NCBI RefSeq assembly: GCF_002078875.1
Contig: NC_034421.1
Span: 2,270,917 to 2,334,916 of the forward strand
From: Numida meleagris
Lineage: Eukaryota > Chordata > Aves > Galliformes > Numididae
DNA length: 64,000 nt
Direction: 5' to 3'
Made by a program: the position numbers and the translations under genes. Under the pieces are notes generated by a model. The model saw only the letters and a program-made list of their open reading frames with translations, searched no databases and had not been told where the DNA came from. This document shows positions 1-14,900 of the stretch, in pieces. Positions within the stretch are counted from its first letter, which is position 1, and every line of letters begins with the position of its first letter.

Positions 1-2559
1 GAATGGCGCCAGTAGTATTTCTGATGAAGAATATGAACTGTCTAACAAAACACTGAGGGTGAATCACAACCTCTAAAAAGCTATGAACTGACAGTATTTG
101 TTTCTAAAGATAAAAATATCCATAAATACCAAATGTGTGTGCTTTTAGTTATGTTTAAGAGAATAACCTATCTACCAGGCCAAAAAGTGACATCAAGAAA
201 AGGATTCACTAGTACAAAATCTGCATGCTGTCAGGATGCTGTAAAGGAATTGATAGTAAAGCAGATGCAATCTCCTGATGACTGCTGAGAGCAGAACTTT
301 ATATAACTAATTTAAGGACTGCTGCCTGCAGGCACTACGATGGTAATTAAAGACAATAATTCTTGGGTAAATGAGATGGATGCACTGGAAAATAGAGTCG
401 GTGTTAAATTCACAGCTAATCCTTGAATGGAGAATTGGATCATTTCTTTTCCAAGCGGCTGGGCAAGTCTACCTGGTTTCATTTCCATCACTACTGCCAG
501 ACAACTGTTGTCTCCAGAATCCATAACTGCTCCCAGTTTAAGTAGTATTCCTCATTGGCAAGCTCCAATTCAGCAAGACAGAATGTGCTTCAATTTATAC
601 ACATGAATAATTCCTTTGACATCCACAGCAAGTCAATGGAACAACTCACATAGTTAAACATGCTCTTTTAAAAACCACACTCAATCAAAGCTATAAACAA
701 GGCATAAAAGGCACAATGAAAAGCTGGGTTGCCAGACTGTTTACCTCCAAAATACTGTGATGTTACCCAGAGAAGGAAAGCTTTTGTTTAGTACGCTTTG
801 GTTCACTTGAGAGATGAGCTTCCTCTTCTCAACTGCTTACAAAAGACAGGCTAATCTTCTAATACAACTGAACATCAGGAAAAACATCTCTCACAGGGAG
901 GTTATGCACCACATTCTTCTGTACCATATCTGTTCCATGCACACGTAATTTGTATAGACACGTGCCCTCTGCCCCCAGATTACCACAGCCAGCTAACCAT
1001 CTCCAGGAGCTCCACCACAGGTGGGACATTCACACCTCTACAAACCTAACCCTAACTAAACCTAACTCCTGTGCACCATGCAGAGCGCATTGAGATGATG
1101 CTCTGCCTTACGCTCTGCTGCGTCCTTCCACTGCCTCCCTTAGGCAAGCAGAAGCATTTCTGCTGCCAGGTGGGGGGAACTGAAAACCGCCCAGACAAGG
1201 GGAGGATGAAGAGATCGCTCTCCAGAGCACTGACCTGGCTAGCTGTGGTTTACACAAGTGCACGAGAGCACCACTAGCAGCACACAGCCAAGCTCTGGCA
1301 CTAAATGCGGTACTTCCTTTGGTAGCAGCTCAGAGTGAGTTTGGGTTAAATTCATTGTGAAACCGTACCCTGAGGCTCCTGGTTTGGGTGTATTTGAGCA
1401 GCAGCCAACTTAGATGCCAACAACAGGCAGAGTAAATATTCCACCTAAACATCCGCGTGGTTTCAGCACAGTGTAGTCTCCTGAAGCTACAAAAATAATA
1501 ACGCAGCCTGATGGGAAGTCTCTTGCACTATTGTGCACACTGCAGGCATATATGAAGCCCAGGCAGAAGCTAGACTGTGTTTGTTTTTGAACAAAAGAGT
1601 TAAGTTACAAACGCGAGGAAAATACAGGATGTGTAATGAATATGTCATAGCTGTGGCATCCTGTTTCTAAAATATCTTGCTCCTGAATGGTGCCGTCTTA
1701 GGTTTCTTCCACATATATGAGGCTTTCCAGCTGGCCTGCAGCCAGTGCTTTAATAAAACATGGTATTATGCAGAAGTGAATAAAGCTCACAGTAACCATA
1801 ATGTCCCTGAAATTCACTAATCACCAAAAGTTTTAAGAATATTTTAATATGAGATCAACAGCACAACAACTAAAATTCACCTGTTAGCTATGGAAAACCA
1901 CTTCTCACACGTTTAGATTGTGCCTATACTGAAAAACGTACCGCAGTCATTAATGACCTGCATGGCAGCATACAGAATGTTTTCCGAATCTGAAGACCGT
2001 AACTAGCTGTAAAGGAGCTGCAAGCACTTCAGAAAACAAGATAAGGATGTAAAATGATTTCATATTGAAGAAATGGGCTGTGAAAGTCCAGTCAATTGTA
2101 ATAAAGATACAACTGCTAAGTATTATATTTGGGTTAAAATAATCAATGGCACAAACATGTGGTGCATGTTCACTGCCAAGGCAGAAGAAGGTCCGATGAT
2201 TCCAGTCATCACATGCTAAACAGGAGTCAACATATGCTGCTGCTGTGATAAATATAAAGAAACAAGAAAGATGTGGACCAACGGAAGAAAGTTGAGGAGA
2301 ACAACAAAAATGGTCAGTGGTCTGAGCAACCTGGTCTGCAAAGGAAGATGGGCAGAAATAGATTCATCTGAGAAAACAGAAGATGTGAGAAGAAACAACA
2401 ACCCTTCGAATACAAAAAAACAGGAAAAAAAAAACCAAAATATGTAAACAGAAAGAATACATTACTATCTTACACTACTGAGGATCCAGGAATGACAAAA
2501 ACCCAACTGAGATTTCTCCCATCCACAGAGAGGACAAAATAGACTTTGTTCAAAGAGAC

Positions 2560-2815
2560 TGCCTAACCTGTCTTAGCAATCATAGACTCTCCAATCTATT
2601 TAAGTATCCTCACCACTAGAAATTATTACCACATGTCTAGTTTACTTCCATCTTGTACAATTTAAGCCTAATTCTGATGTTTTGTCTTCGGGGTACAGAG
2701 ACATATGATTACTCACTTCCCCTTTGTGGCAGCCCTTAATACATTTTAATAATGTTATTGTGTCTCAGCGCTGAGGAAATCTTAATTTGGACCCTTAATG
2801 TCTTTCAAATAGCGT
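2560..2815 (-). mobile_element. Old CR1-type LINE fragment, reverse orientation
   Basis: Read on the plus strand, the segment follows the reverse complement of the CR1 3' region. It includes text resembling the CR1 phrases for a gap followed by TGTCTAG, then TTTAAGCCTAATT, and a stretch close to CAGCCCTTAATA. It is heavily diverged with unclear ends, consistent with an old insertion. The call is from remembered consensus. Confidence 0.5.
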
Positions 2816-5800
2816 ATACTTAAGCCCAGTGTGTCCCAAAAGGAGCCCACTTTGGCACCAATCATGGCTTACAAAACTGCCTCAATTGCAGACCACATCA
2901 CAGAGCATGGGTTACACAAAACATCTGTAAGAAGGTAGTGGAACATCTTTCTGAGATGTTAACAGCAAGATGATGGTATCTACAACATTTGTGTCCAGTT
3001 CTATCTACAGAATCAGCACAGCGTGTTTGGGAGGACGCTGGGAAAAGAGAAAGAATTCTTACTTGGAGAAACCTCTTGGTTGGCGTGCATGCCCAGTACA
3101 AGTGCCAAGTTCCATTCTTACGCATCAGCTCTACCAAGCGTAGAAAATAAAAAAATGCCCTTTACTCTGACATCTTTGCAGATGATTCAGACAACACACG
3201 AGAGCAATGCAAAACTGCGTGCTCCTGCAGTAAACACAGCAGTTTTTCCTACCATTTAGTTCACTTATTGTTGCTTTTTGGCACTTTTATGAAAGCTTAA
3301 TATTTTAGCAAAAGCATTAAATAGGCTAACTTTCATTTCCAAAGCATTTTCACACCAGTATACTGTTCAAACAAGCCAATTTATTATTAATTCAAGTAAT
3401 AAAATACATAAAAATATTCTGAAAGCTGTCGCAGGCATCATAGCTGTTTGTTGAGTAGCAATGAAGAGTAAAACATTTGGGAAAATGATGCTATTGGTCT
3501 GGAAATGCATGCAAAACAGCAATCTACTCTCTCTACTCCTTGATGTACAAGTTTTACAAAGCTTTTATATATAAATTTTACATACAATTTACATAAAGAT
3601 ACAGGTGAACATTTTCCTGTTCCACTTGTAAATGTGGTTAGGAGTCCATCAAGCTTCTGAACAGGGACTGAAAGACAGCTCATGATGCACAGCAGAGCAG
3701 GCAGGTGCTGGTGCCATCCTGGAACCAAGATTGACACGTCTGCTGATCTCTCACTCGCTGTTTATGCTGCAGTTCCTTCTCCTTGACTTCTGTCAGCTCT
3801 AGTAACTTCTGTTTCTGGGAACAGACACTTCTGATCCCACCGCAGGTCACCTCCAAACCTTCTCATTGTTCCTCCTCAGGTCAGAGTTTTCAGTGGCTGT
3901 CCCTGTCCAGTAGAGACTGAACATCCTGTCAATTAAATGATGAGATGAAATCTTTCATTTTTATCCTCAGAGGGAAAATGAACTCTCTCTTCCTTCCTTC
4001 TCCCCTTGACTATCCAACACAATGGCAAAGCCAAGGGCGTGTACTTCTACTCCAGCATTACATGCTGAACTAATAAAAATTCTTGCTAGCTACACTGCTA
4101 GGTTAGAGGAGATTAGGACAACCAAACTAGCCCCTTGTCACTAGTTTTGACTTTATACACCATTTCACAACAAGGAAACCTTAGAGGATGTTAATCTACT
4201 GGAAATCCAAGAGTGGGAAAGGAAATAAAACGTTGCCAAGTCATGGGTGTAATTTTATCTTTGCATAGATAGAAATCATTCATTGCCTGCTGACTGAACA
4301 AAACCAAATAAGCCAAGAGGGCATAAATACAATACACACTGCCTTGCTGATTTGTCCCATATGCAAAATTCTCAAGTGTCACATACTAAAAGAAAGGGGA
4401 AAGTTTATGCAAACTCTAACAGCCCTCAGAATTAGGCCTGTTATAGGAGCAAAGCTGGACCTGAATCATGAGATCATGTTCAAACTAGGAGGAGTAAGAT
4501 CAGCAAGGAAACTTTTCAATTTATTCAGGCCCAAGAATCAACATTGCAGGCCACTTAAGACAGCCTTGGCATGTTACAACTTAACTTCTCACCAGCAGGC
4601 TGGAGGGAGATTACAAAGATAGCAGACATGTATTTCAGAAACTGCATCTAAATCTGCAATTTAATCTTTTAAGTTCTTTTATTAAGTACGAATGTCATAA
4701 TCAAGGCCTGGTGTTTTATTTAATAATTTTTACCGGGACTGCCTTGAGGATGCAACAGAGGCACAACAGAAAACAGAGAAAAAAGATGGCTTCTGCCATC
4801 AACTGAAGTCAAAGACAAACTGTGGCAAAGAGCACCAGCTACAAAAAGTAAATTCTCCAAAAATACCTTACAGTTAGTGTTAGCATAGCACTCTTCCCTA
4901 GTAAAATGAAAAGAGGGTGAATGTATCTTACCTGGCTATAGGTCCAAATCCACTGATGTTCCATCTCAAAGCTCTCAAGGCTGCTCAGGCATGATCAGGC
5001 TGGAGGGCAATTCCTGGTTCTTCTGGGCACACAGCCTGCACAGCACTGTCTTCTGCATCAGAAGTTGTTCTATGCTGCCAAGAGCTCCCTCCAGAGCCAC
5101 GACACAAGAATCTGTTGTGAAGGACTGTGCATACACATGTGAGGCTTCAGTGAGCAACAGCTCAGGACCAGACAGGCACAGAGTTGCTGATCTGGCAGTG
5201 ATCATACCTAGCAAGTTTTTAGAGTGCTTTCTACCTTGGAAAACTGTCCTCTTGGTGGCCATCTCCATAGCTTCTCCATGATGTTTGCACAATAGAATGA
5301 GCTACACTTTTACAAAAAATCTTGCTGCCCTTATGTCTGAGCTTAACCAGCGTGCTTCATTGGTTGCTATTAAAATTCTTTTTCAGGAGTTTCTGAGCAA
5401 TTAAAAAGGAAGTGGAGTATGGAAGAAAAACAGAACAAAGGGCAACAACCCCCAGAAGCCAGCCAATATGCCATCATATGGGGTGGAAGAAAGGAGCAGA
5501 GACAAGAGTTAGAACACACCACAGTTAGAGCAAACAGCTGACTACCACATCGCTTCTCAGAGCTGCACTGTTCTTATGGTATTAGCTACTCTTAAAATGT
5601 ACACTTTGACAGGAGTTGTTGGTAAACCAGCTCTGTCACTTTTAGTATTGATACAGTTACAGTTCCTCATTTATTGAATTTATCAGTATAATTTTGCACC
5701 AGAGGCTGTATGTATGTGCACTTGTCAGATAGATGGCAAACCTTTTTTCATCATGGCATCTAAAAAGATGCTACCTAAAATAAGACCATGAATGCAAACA

Positions 5801-7304
5801 GAATGTAAACAAAGACTATTTGAACAAAACTATTTGGAACACCAGTGCAAGAAGGTACTTGTTTACCTTAACTTCAGCAGGACTTCTCATGCAATTCATA
5901 TGGAATATTTGACACAGATAACGTTACACTTTGCGTTTATAAATAAGGGCTTATGTCAGATATAAGGATCTTCACAGCTGTCAAGAAGCAAGGGGATGGA
6001 AAACAAACTCCATGGACTATACAGCTGTGGGACAGATTAACTTAGGAATCTTTTCAGAGAAGAAGAAAAAGTGCAAGTTATCCATTGCAAGCAAAGATTT
6101 TTTGGCCCTGCTTTCTCATCCTACCCCCACCTGAAGACCTTCCTTACCTGAGAGAATGGTCAGCCACAACACTAAATGAAACTATACCATCTTCAGTATA
6201 GGAAGCACTGAAGTAAATAAACACAATCACCACTGCAGCACAGAAAAATGAAGTATTATCTGTTTTTCCACCATTCCAAGAGGACAGAACCCCAAATGAA
6301 GTCACACACCACGTACTTTACTGAACTAGCTGTTCGCATCAACTAGATGCAATGTGAGAGCAATGGTATACTCCAACTTGATGACTTCATACTTGGCGAA
6401 AAAACCAGGCAAGGCCAATAGCATGATGTCAAGAGGGAGCTCAGTCAAATGCAAAGGGTCCATTTATTCATTCATCACAACCCTCTCTGCAAGAGCAGAA
6501 TGCACGTGCCCTCCCTGAGTTCCTTTTTCTTCCAACATGAGCAATAGCTCACTAGGTTTGTCTGAAGGCCTGAATGTGGCACTTCAGCAAGGGAGATGAT
6601 ACACAGCTGAATAAGCCCCTGTGCAGAATCCAGAAACCAACAAGCTTCCAAGTTTCTGACAGCAGAGGCAGTACATGCCTGGTGAAGCTGTAGTACAAGG
6701 ACTGCAAAAATGCAGAACAGCCTATGACATTTCTGCAGCACACAAATGGGAGGGACCCTGCGTACACCCCCCTATCATATACCTGTAACAGGATAATGTG
6801 GCTGACAAGTGAATGAATGGTTAAGAGACCATAACCATGATGTGCAATTAGCACAGTGCTGGAAAAAGTGCTTTTCCTTCCATCTTTCCCTCTCATCCAT
6901 TCTCAGATAATATATTGCCAAAATGTGCCTTTTCCAACCAGAAAATGTACTCTACCCAGTGCTAGTCATGTCAGTATGCAGATGGTATAATTAGGATTTT
7001 TGGCAGTTCTGTACAAGAATTCCCTGTTGTGGGTAAAAAAGCTAGAAGAAATGTTCAGTTACTCCTCTTCTAATTACACCAGAAATTACGCTAACGTGGT
7101 ATCATAATAATTAGGATTGCAAAGTAATTAAACCGTGTAAATGGCTGCAAGAGGGAGTGAAATTTGCACACTTGAGAACATGACTTGATTGAAAGCGTAT
7201 GAGTACAGTCCCACTGAAGGACTGCACTGCTTGATGTTCTGCTAGTAAAAAAAAAAATCAACGTAGATGGAACCTGTGTCCTTTCTAACCACAGAGGCAT
7301 GGAA

Positions 7305-8700
7305 AAGTAGGGCTGGTAAGGACCTCATAGCATCACTTAGTCTATCCTTCTGCTGCAAGGCAGGACTGGCACTACTCATGCCATTCCTAGCAGACAGCAA
7401 TCTACTCTGTTCTTAAAGGCATCAAGTTGTGGAGACTGCACACCCTACTCAAGCTGCCAGAGGTCTCTTACAAGTATCTGACTCCATTCTTTCCTACTGC
7501 GCTTTACATCTGTTATTCTGTACCCATCTGCCCTTGGCACACACAGCAGCTTATTCCTTTCCTCTTCATAGACCATTATTCATAGACAATCGTAAACCAT
7601 TATTGTGTTCCTTTGTCCCTGAATTTTCTTCTTCAGGCCAACCAATCCCCTTCCTTCTGAAGAAGACATGTTGTCTAGAGCTGTGATCTCTCCTACTGCT
7701 CTTCCCTGAACTTCCTGCAACTATTTATTTTCAAGGGCAGTACCCCAAACTGAACACTACATTACAGCTAAAACCTTTCCGAGGTGAGGAAGAAAAGATT
7801 ATTTCTCACGTCTTGCATGTTCTCTTGTTCACTGATCCCAGTGAAAAGCTAGTATTTTCAAAACAGCTTGACATTAGTGACTAATGCTCACACCAAGGTT
7901 CGCAGTAAGCTCCGCACAGTTCTCCAGCTACCTACCAGAACTGCAAAAACTGTCATACAGTTACAAAGTATTCTCCCTGCCTAACTATCCTCCTTTGCAC
8001 TAGGCCCAGTGACAACACATCCATACACCATTTTGTCAATTTGGCAGCACAGATCTCAATTCTATCAGTCTGTCTCATCTCCACATCATCTAAAAGTTCA
8101 CCACTGAGGTAATTCAAGAGAAGAAAGAAGAAAATCATGATCAGCACGACTCCTCACTTCGTAACATCGCTCCACTACAACACTGGACCACTGATAATTG
8201 GTATTTGGTATAGCTACGCACTCACTTTTGCATAGAGTACAGTGGCTTCACTGAAGCCATATTTCTCTAGATTGTTTGGGAAACTGTCACACACATTAAA
8301 CACTAAAAGCCTAAGTAAAATGCAAGCTGCTGTGCCTTCTCTAGCTACAAGATTTGTTCAACAGTCATCGAAGCACATTTTCAAGGTTTTAAAAATCATT
8401 TTGGCTGTTACTGATCTCCTTGGTCTCTTGTATGTGGTTACACACGATTTGTTTGTAACAGTTTTTCAAAAAACCAAAATAATTTACATGTAATTCTCTT
8501 TTCGCTCTTAATACACATTACATTTTTACCGTCCCACTCCTCAGCCACTTGACTTGTCTTCCCTGAGCTCTCTGAAATTACAGCAAATGGATCTGAGATC
8601 ACTTTAGCCAATCCTTCCAGTATCCTAGAAGGAAGCTCATCAGGTACAGCTGACTTGCAATTATTAAACATGTTTAAATAAATTCTAATCTGCTGTTTCT
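7305..8700 (-). mobile_element. Ancient CR1 LINE remnant with reverse-transcriptase region, reverse orientation
   Basis: The left end (7305-7370) resembles the reverse complement of the CR1 3' end: GGCTGGTAAGGACCTCATAG, then a CAAGGCAGGACTGG stretch. Moving right, the order of CR1-like phrases is kept: ACCCCAAACTGAACACTACA (7742), TTGGCAGCACAGATCTCAAT (8040), GTGGCTTCACTGAAG with GGGAAACTGTCAC (8240-8295), TGATCTCCTTGGTC (8412) and GATCACTTTAGCCAATCCTT (8597). The middle ones correspond to the reverse-transcriptase part of ORF2. All frames are broken. Family and ends need a repeat-library search. Confidence 0.62.
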
Positions 8701-8879
8701 CTTTTTCAGTGTGTCACTTCACCATTTATCATCATACCGTGTGTGTGGAGGGCTGCCATCTAGTATAACTTAAAACCACTGGTGAGTAGCTCTGATCTTT
8801 GATGACCTTCCTAAGATAAAATTTGACACAGTCTTCAGGTCAAGTTACGGAATCCATTACATCATAAAGCACCTCATAC

Positions 8880-8971
8880 CTTCGTTCATTGTCATCGAGA
8901 TGAGCGAAGAGCACGTTCTTGGAGATGGCCTTTGCCAGAGCAGTCATAGTTTTATAGTCCTTTGGTATAAC
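8880..8971 (-). CDS. PRKAR1B: PRKAR1B exon 4
   Basis: The exon is 92 bases with acceptor CCATAG and donor AG|GTATGA. It encodes [20 protein letters not shown] followed by [10 protein letters not shown], the near-invariant N-terminal helical segment leading into cAMP-binding domain A. It ends in phase 2, so the next exon must complete the codon beginning AG (Ser in the family: NERSDIFDAMF). That next exon is not visible in the window. Confidence 0.95.
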
Positions 8972-11900
8972 CTATGGGTGAAAAGAAGGAAGAGTAATTA
9001 CACGTCTGGCTGTATTTCTTCATAGATCTTGAAATCTATAGAAAATTCCATTATTCAAGATAACAGATGCAATTTGATTTCAAACGCTGGGACAGATTTA
9101 GGCTATAAAATAAAGCCACTAAGAAAGTAATAAATTACAGTTTTGATAACATGAGGATAAGAATTGATGTTCTCAACATGACAACCAGAAAAGAAATGTA
9201 AGCTCTGAAATGACTAGGGAGAAAGATAGCCACAAAACACCATAATTAGCAGGTACTGGCAGCTGTGCAGTATCCTATCAAATCTATTGGACTGAAGAAA
9301 ACATATCTTTTGTTCTTCTCTCTCCACAAAGAGTTTCAGGAGCAACCTACTTTTAAAAATAATGAATGAGTAAAATTTCTTCAAGGAAAAGGAAAAATGA
9401 ATTGATTACACAGTGCTTTTCAGTACTGGTTGTGGTATAAGGAACTGAGCTCCTGCGAGGCTCACCTGGTCAAAACTCAGATTTTGGCAAGTGAGAAGCA
9501 TTGATGTTTGAGAACAAAGAGGTATTTTATTTGTTAACTGAGGAGAAGGCAAACATTCTCTACTATGTAAATTTGGTCATAATATTGAAAGTTTAAATTC
9601 TGCTATGTTAAATAGGATGGATATTTGGCTAGTACCTTTTTCTTGTTTTTTTTCCCCTATCAAAGAAACCCTGGACTGACCTGCAGTTCTGCACTCTTGT
9701 TCTATGAAAACAACCTAGCTGTTCAGCTTACTGCTGCTGAGCCAAGAGCGGATAATCTAAATCACTGACACTCAGCTCTAGTGATGATATAATACTACTG
9801 ATCGGCCTTTCTCAGTCTCAGTCTGCAGCAGAGAAAGCTGCAAGGCAGAGATTTAGGTGGGTCTTGCGGGACAGGGACACAGAAAACACAAGAAAGATTC
9901 CTTAGGGGTCACAGCAACCAGGCATCCAAACAAAATGAGAAGTCCAAATGAATCACTTGACCACGCCTTATATCGCTTTTCTAAGTAATCACTAAGTGTT
10001 CTCTTCAAGCAGATAAACTTCTTTACAACAAAATTCCTATTCTGTTAGTTATTCTCTTAGTTGGTAACTACAGGCTATGTCAGATGTGTTGACAAATATT
10101 GCTTTCTCTGGTTTCAGGGACGAAGCAATGTAATAAGCCTCTGTAATCATCTTTGTGCTCCTCTGAATGGAACCACGCCAGACATTTGCTCAAGTCACTG
10201 AGTTAAATCCTTTGATTTTCTCTCAAGTGACATAACTCACTACTTTCCCTTTAGCACTACTCATCCTACAGCTCACCCCTTCAGTGGATCCTTTAAACTG
10301 CTTATGACCCACATGTGTTTCTGTCCAGCACCTGAATTCAAGCCAGCGGTTCTTCCTGGCTATTATCTAAAAATCCTTCTCTTTGCAATAGCTTAATACA
10401 ACCCTTGCCTTGCTTTTTGTACTATTTCATTTCTTTCGTAATTCATCCTTCCAGCACCTCCCTTTATTTCTGTATTCCAGAAACCTCTCTCACAAACACA
10501 TAGCCCCAGAATTCAACACGGGAATCATCTGCTTATGGCAGAAGACAAAGCACTGAAACAAAACATCCCAGAGCTAGTTCTGCATTCCTTGCAGTATCTG
10601 TAGCCTGACAGGAAAACATCCCCTAAATCATTTATTATTTAAACTCAGTCAGTTTCTAGGAAATTGAAATTGTAGTAGTCCTTGCCACAGAACACACAGA
10701 ATGTGATCTGTATTGCTGCTTCCGGCTGTGGACCAATTACTGCCTACTAATCCTGCTGCTGGGAAGAGGAAGAACAAGTTAAATTCAGGTTCCATTAGAA
10801 ACATAAAACATTACCCAGGGGTGCGGGGAAGAACTTTTCCTTTGATTTTCAGAAGAGTCAGATGAAGCCCATATTAAACAGAGACAAATGTTAACTCTTG
10901 GAAGGTTTTAAGAGGGATATTACAGACTGCACACAAAGAATAATGACTGAAAGTCACTTTTAAAATACGCAAGTTTTTAACAGTACAGTGTTTTAATAGT
11001 TTGACTACAGTGTAACGTACTGTGTACTTGCAAGCAATGATGCCTCCATAATTGTTTCTAGGATGAGGAGCTGTCCTAACTCTTCCTTTCCTGGAACAAG
11101 AAGCTCCAGAGTAGCCAGAGAACTTGTTTCATAAGTGGATGACAAAAGCACAACTGACTGCAAAGACCAACAATATTCTGCCACAAAAACAGTGACTGAC
11201 AAAACCTTTTCCCATAAGGTAAAAGCTCTTTGGGTTAAATCTACTCCAGGCATGCACAAAAGCACGTCATTTCATCTGTCAAACTTGCGACATGCATTTT
11301 TAGTCTAGCTCCTTAAACAAGTAAGATGCATGCTATTGCAGTATCTGCCTTCTAATGAACTTTGAAAGCCTTGGCCAGTTTCAAACAATTTTGCAGAGTT
11401 CTTAAGAGATACCTTAGTATATAAAGTAACTAGATATTTTCATGAAAAAGGAGGTTAAAGAGAAGCCCAGAAGAAGGAAAGGCCACAGAGCATAATCAGC
11501 ATTTATTTAACAGCAGAGAATCCATACAGGAACGTGCTACGGAAAATCAGGTCAGGATTCCCAGGTTCCACTGCTTACGGGATTTTGTTTTGGAGAGAAC
11601 TGCGTCCTGGGAGCTCTTTGTGGAACCAAGACCAGGGTTAGAACATAATATTATGCATCTTTCCATGGCAATGATCATAAGCACAGTTCATTCAGTTGAT
11701 ACAGATGGCTTACTTTTAAAAGAAAATTGATGCTCTAATGTCTACTATAGCAAATCATGAGCTCAGCTCTATTTTACACTGCACACTGAGCTTTTTTTAA
11801 AGAGTTCAGCCTCCAAGAGCAAGGCCAGCACTGCTACATAGACAAAGTGAATGCCCAGCTACTCTGAAACTTGCTGGGAAGTGTCCCATGGGAGATGCTG

Positions 11901-14900
11901 GGCAAAGACTTCCGAAAGTCAAAACTTAGTAACATTCAAATACAATAAATGCAAACAAAATATCAATTTGAAAAGACCTGTTAAAACAGTGCCAGGTTTC
12001 CATGCTCCAAATGGCTTACAAACAGGTATTTCACACATTATTTCTAAGAGGGCCTGATTTTCAAGCTTTGATACTGTCAGACCCTTGCCTGTGTTATAAT
12101 ATCTATTTTTGCCAATGACATACATAGACAATTCCCAAAGTGAACTACACCATTAACAATTACAATTTCTAAGCATATTTCTCCTCTTAGCAGTTCCCTC
12201 GTGTAACTCCTATATTCTAAGATCTTATTTAAGTAACGTCACTTTTACTGCAGTATTCTAACTCCTGCTGCATTTATTTAATTTGCCATTGGCGTTTCTT
12301 CAAAGATGGCCACACAAAATGGCACAAGTACAATCAAGAGTATTGGCGGGTTAGGCAGCACCCAATCAACAGGGAAACCACGTGCCTGAAATAATCTAGG
12401 GATCATAACTGACCTTGATTAGGAGAAAAGCTGAGCTAGATGTGGCTTTTTGGGAAAAAGGAGGAGATACAGCAGTAAAAAAGGCCACTTTCCAAAACTG
12501 ACGTTCTGCCAGAACTCAGAAAATGGCTGAGAATTAACTACTCCATTACAAGAGGAAACAGATCAGCAGTATACCTCAAAAAGGGAAAGAACACAGAATG
12601 CTGAAGCAACACTGATTGGGAAAATACTTTATCCAAGAGGCAGCAAATGTACTTGAGAAGATGGCCAAGCCATGGCCTTGCTGGCATGAGGACAACACTC
12701 TAGAGGCTGACCTGTGCTTCCAAGCACTACAAATAACAAGCAAAACGTGAATCACTTGAGTGCCCTGTAGAGACAGATGACAATACATTACCTTTCTAAC
12801 ATAAGAAACAGCATCTTCTTCTGTGTACACCTCCGCACTGACCCCTCCTCTCCTGCGTCGGGCTTTTACTACTGGGTTGGGAGGAGGAGGAGAAATCTCA
12901 TCGTCATGAGAATCAGACTGGGAACTGGACTTCTGCCGAGCCAGTATTTGTTTGCATTCTTCCTGCAAGGCAAAAAGAGACAAATGAAACACCTCTTACC
13001 CGTGGAAGACTCAACATGCTTCCTCTACGACTCTCAGCAACTACTTCATCTCTACATTTAGATGTTTGAAAATGCATACATGTACTGGTCAAAGAAAACT
13101 AAAAATGTTCAGCTTGAAAGACTGACAGTAACTACAATGTGTACATACACACCATCAGTTAAGTACTTGACCTGTCCAATTCTTTTACGCATAATGGAAA
13201 CCAATGCATTATTAACCGCAGCCATTTCATCGCAGCTACTCCTGGCTGAGAAAAAGAACAAGCCTCTTTTGCTAACTCTCCAACACCACAGCTGTTATTT
13301 TCTCAGTTGGCTTGTACATATCTTTGTCTCTTGCACAGAGAACATAGCAGAATTCGCATGTCAACATACTAGATATGCTTCTTCATCTTGCTCTGCTTTG
13401 TAGGCTCACTATCACCAGAAAGAACTAAGATGCACCTTACTCCAGAATTTCTGCCATGTAACAGGCCTACAATCAATGGGACTACTTTGAGCAAGTAAGA
13501 TCCAAGGTAGGCTCCAGAGGACTATGAAAAATGATTGCTGGCTTAGCACCAGCTGGCCAATAGGGAGGTTACTCTCCAAATTCCACGTTCATGGAGGACA
13601 GAGGTAAGTACAAAGGGGAATCCCTGAAGACACGGTAACAAGAGCAGGAAAAATCTTCAAGAAAGGATGTGAGAGTTACAAGGTGCTGACAATTCACACA
13701 CGGAATCATCTGATTTCTGAAGAATTCATACAAACATGACTGCCCATAGTTATAGTATTATCAGGCATAAAATGAGCAAGTTCTATGTAAAAAAGCAAAA
13801 ACCTACACCTGAGCAGTACTGGTGGTTCTACTGCTGCCTCCCCAGTGCTCTGGCTTACTCCTTCCAGCCTCCTCTGACCCTACTCAAGGTGAGGGGGAAG
13901 GGCCACGGGACAGACCTTGCATCCAGTCCTCAGCTTGTCCCATAAGGGAAACTGTGGGGGATATGAACGCTGTGAGGAGGCATGCTGGCTTGGGCAGCAC
14001 TAGTCCAGTGATTTATCTGCTGTCACCTACTCTCTTGCTATATGCATTAGATGCACCCTGACAGTCTCAGAATTGAGCCGATCAATGTACACACAGACAG
14101 CAATCATCAGGCTGAACAACTCCAGTATTTCTGAGAACTCAAACTAGCGGAGTTGCAGGCTACGTGAAAGGAAAAAGAAAATGGAGCAATGCTAAGGCCC
14201 CTGCACACCCAACAAAATCAATTTCCCTTTGACAGTGATACCAGAACATGGACTCTGTCTTACACTACTCATTTCTGACAAGATTGAATAATTTGAGCTA
14301 GTAATGGAGTCAGTGGAGGAGGAAGGAGCATCAGTGCCAGACACGTGGCAAATCCCCAACACTGCCAGTTGGTCATATTGTCACAGGAAATGAGTTACAG
14401 CTAACTCATCAGGTATCACACCAGAAAAGAGTGGTACAGAAAACTGGCACAAGTTCACCATTTTTAAGCTTGCAAGAAAAACAAATGATTAATATATGTT
14501 TTGCCACCGATGTTTACAAATGTCTGACAAATCCAGTCACGCCACTTGTCTTTTCTGGTCTCATTCCATTTTCTTTCTGCACCATCACTAACACTGCCCC
14601 CGTTATTAACATCAGGAGCTTTTCATACCAACCTTCAATGTGTTATATCAGCCGATATAAACATCAAAATAGTATTTCCCATGCTGCATAATTCAAAGTA
14701 ACTCGTTAATAATTCAAAGGTCCCACATTAACATTTTGATTAAGGGACTATTAAAATATTTAAGCGACAAGCACAGAGATTAAATTTAGAGAGCTGACTG
14801 AATAAGCAAGGTCCTGACCTGCCTCAGGAAGTACCAACATCTTCCTGGTATCGGTTTCTCTTGTTTTGTTTTTTTTTTTTTAATTGGGATTACTAATCTA

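Larger units (their letters stand above)
1..8879 (-). other. PRKAR1B: PRKAR1B intron 4 (partial)
   Basis: This is AT-rich intronic sequence with no recognisable exon. It contains two old reverse-oriented CR1 remnants (about 2560-2815 and about 7305-8700), a short degenerate telomere-like run at 1045-1067, and otherwise nothing I can name. The short ORFs here on both strands show no family similarity. Confidence 0.7.
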
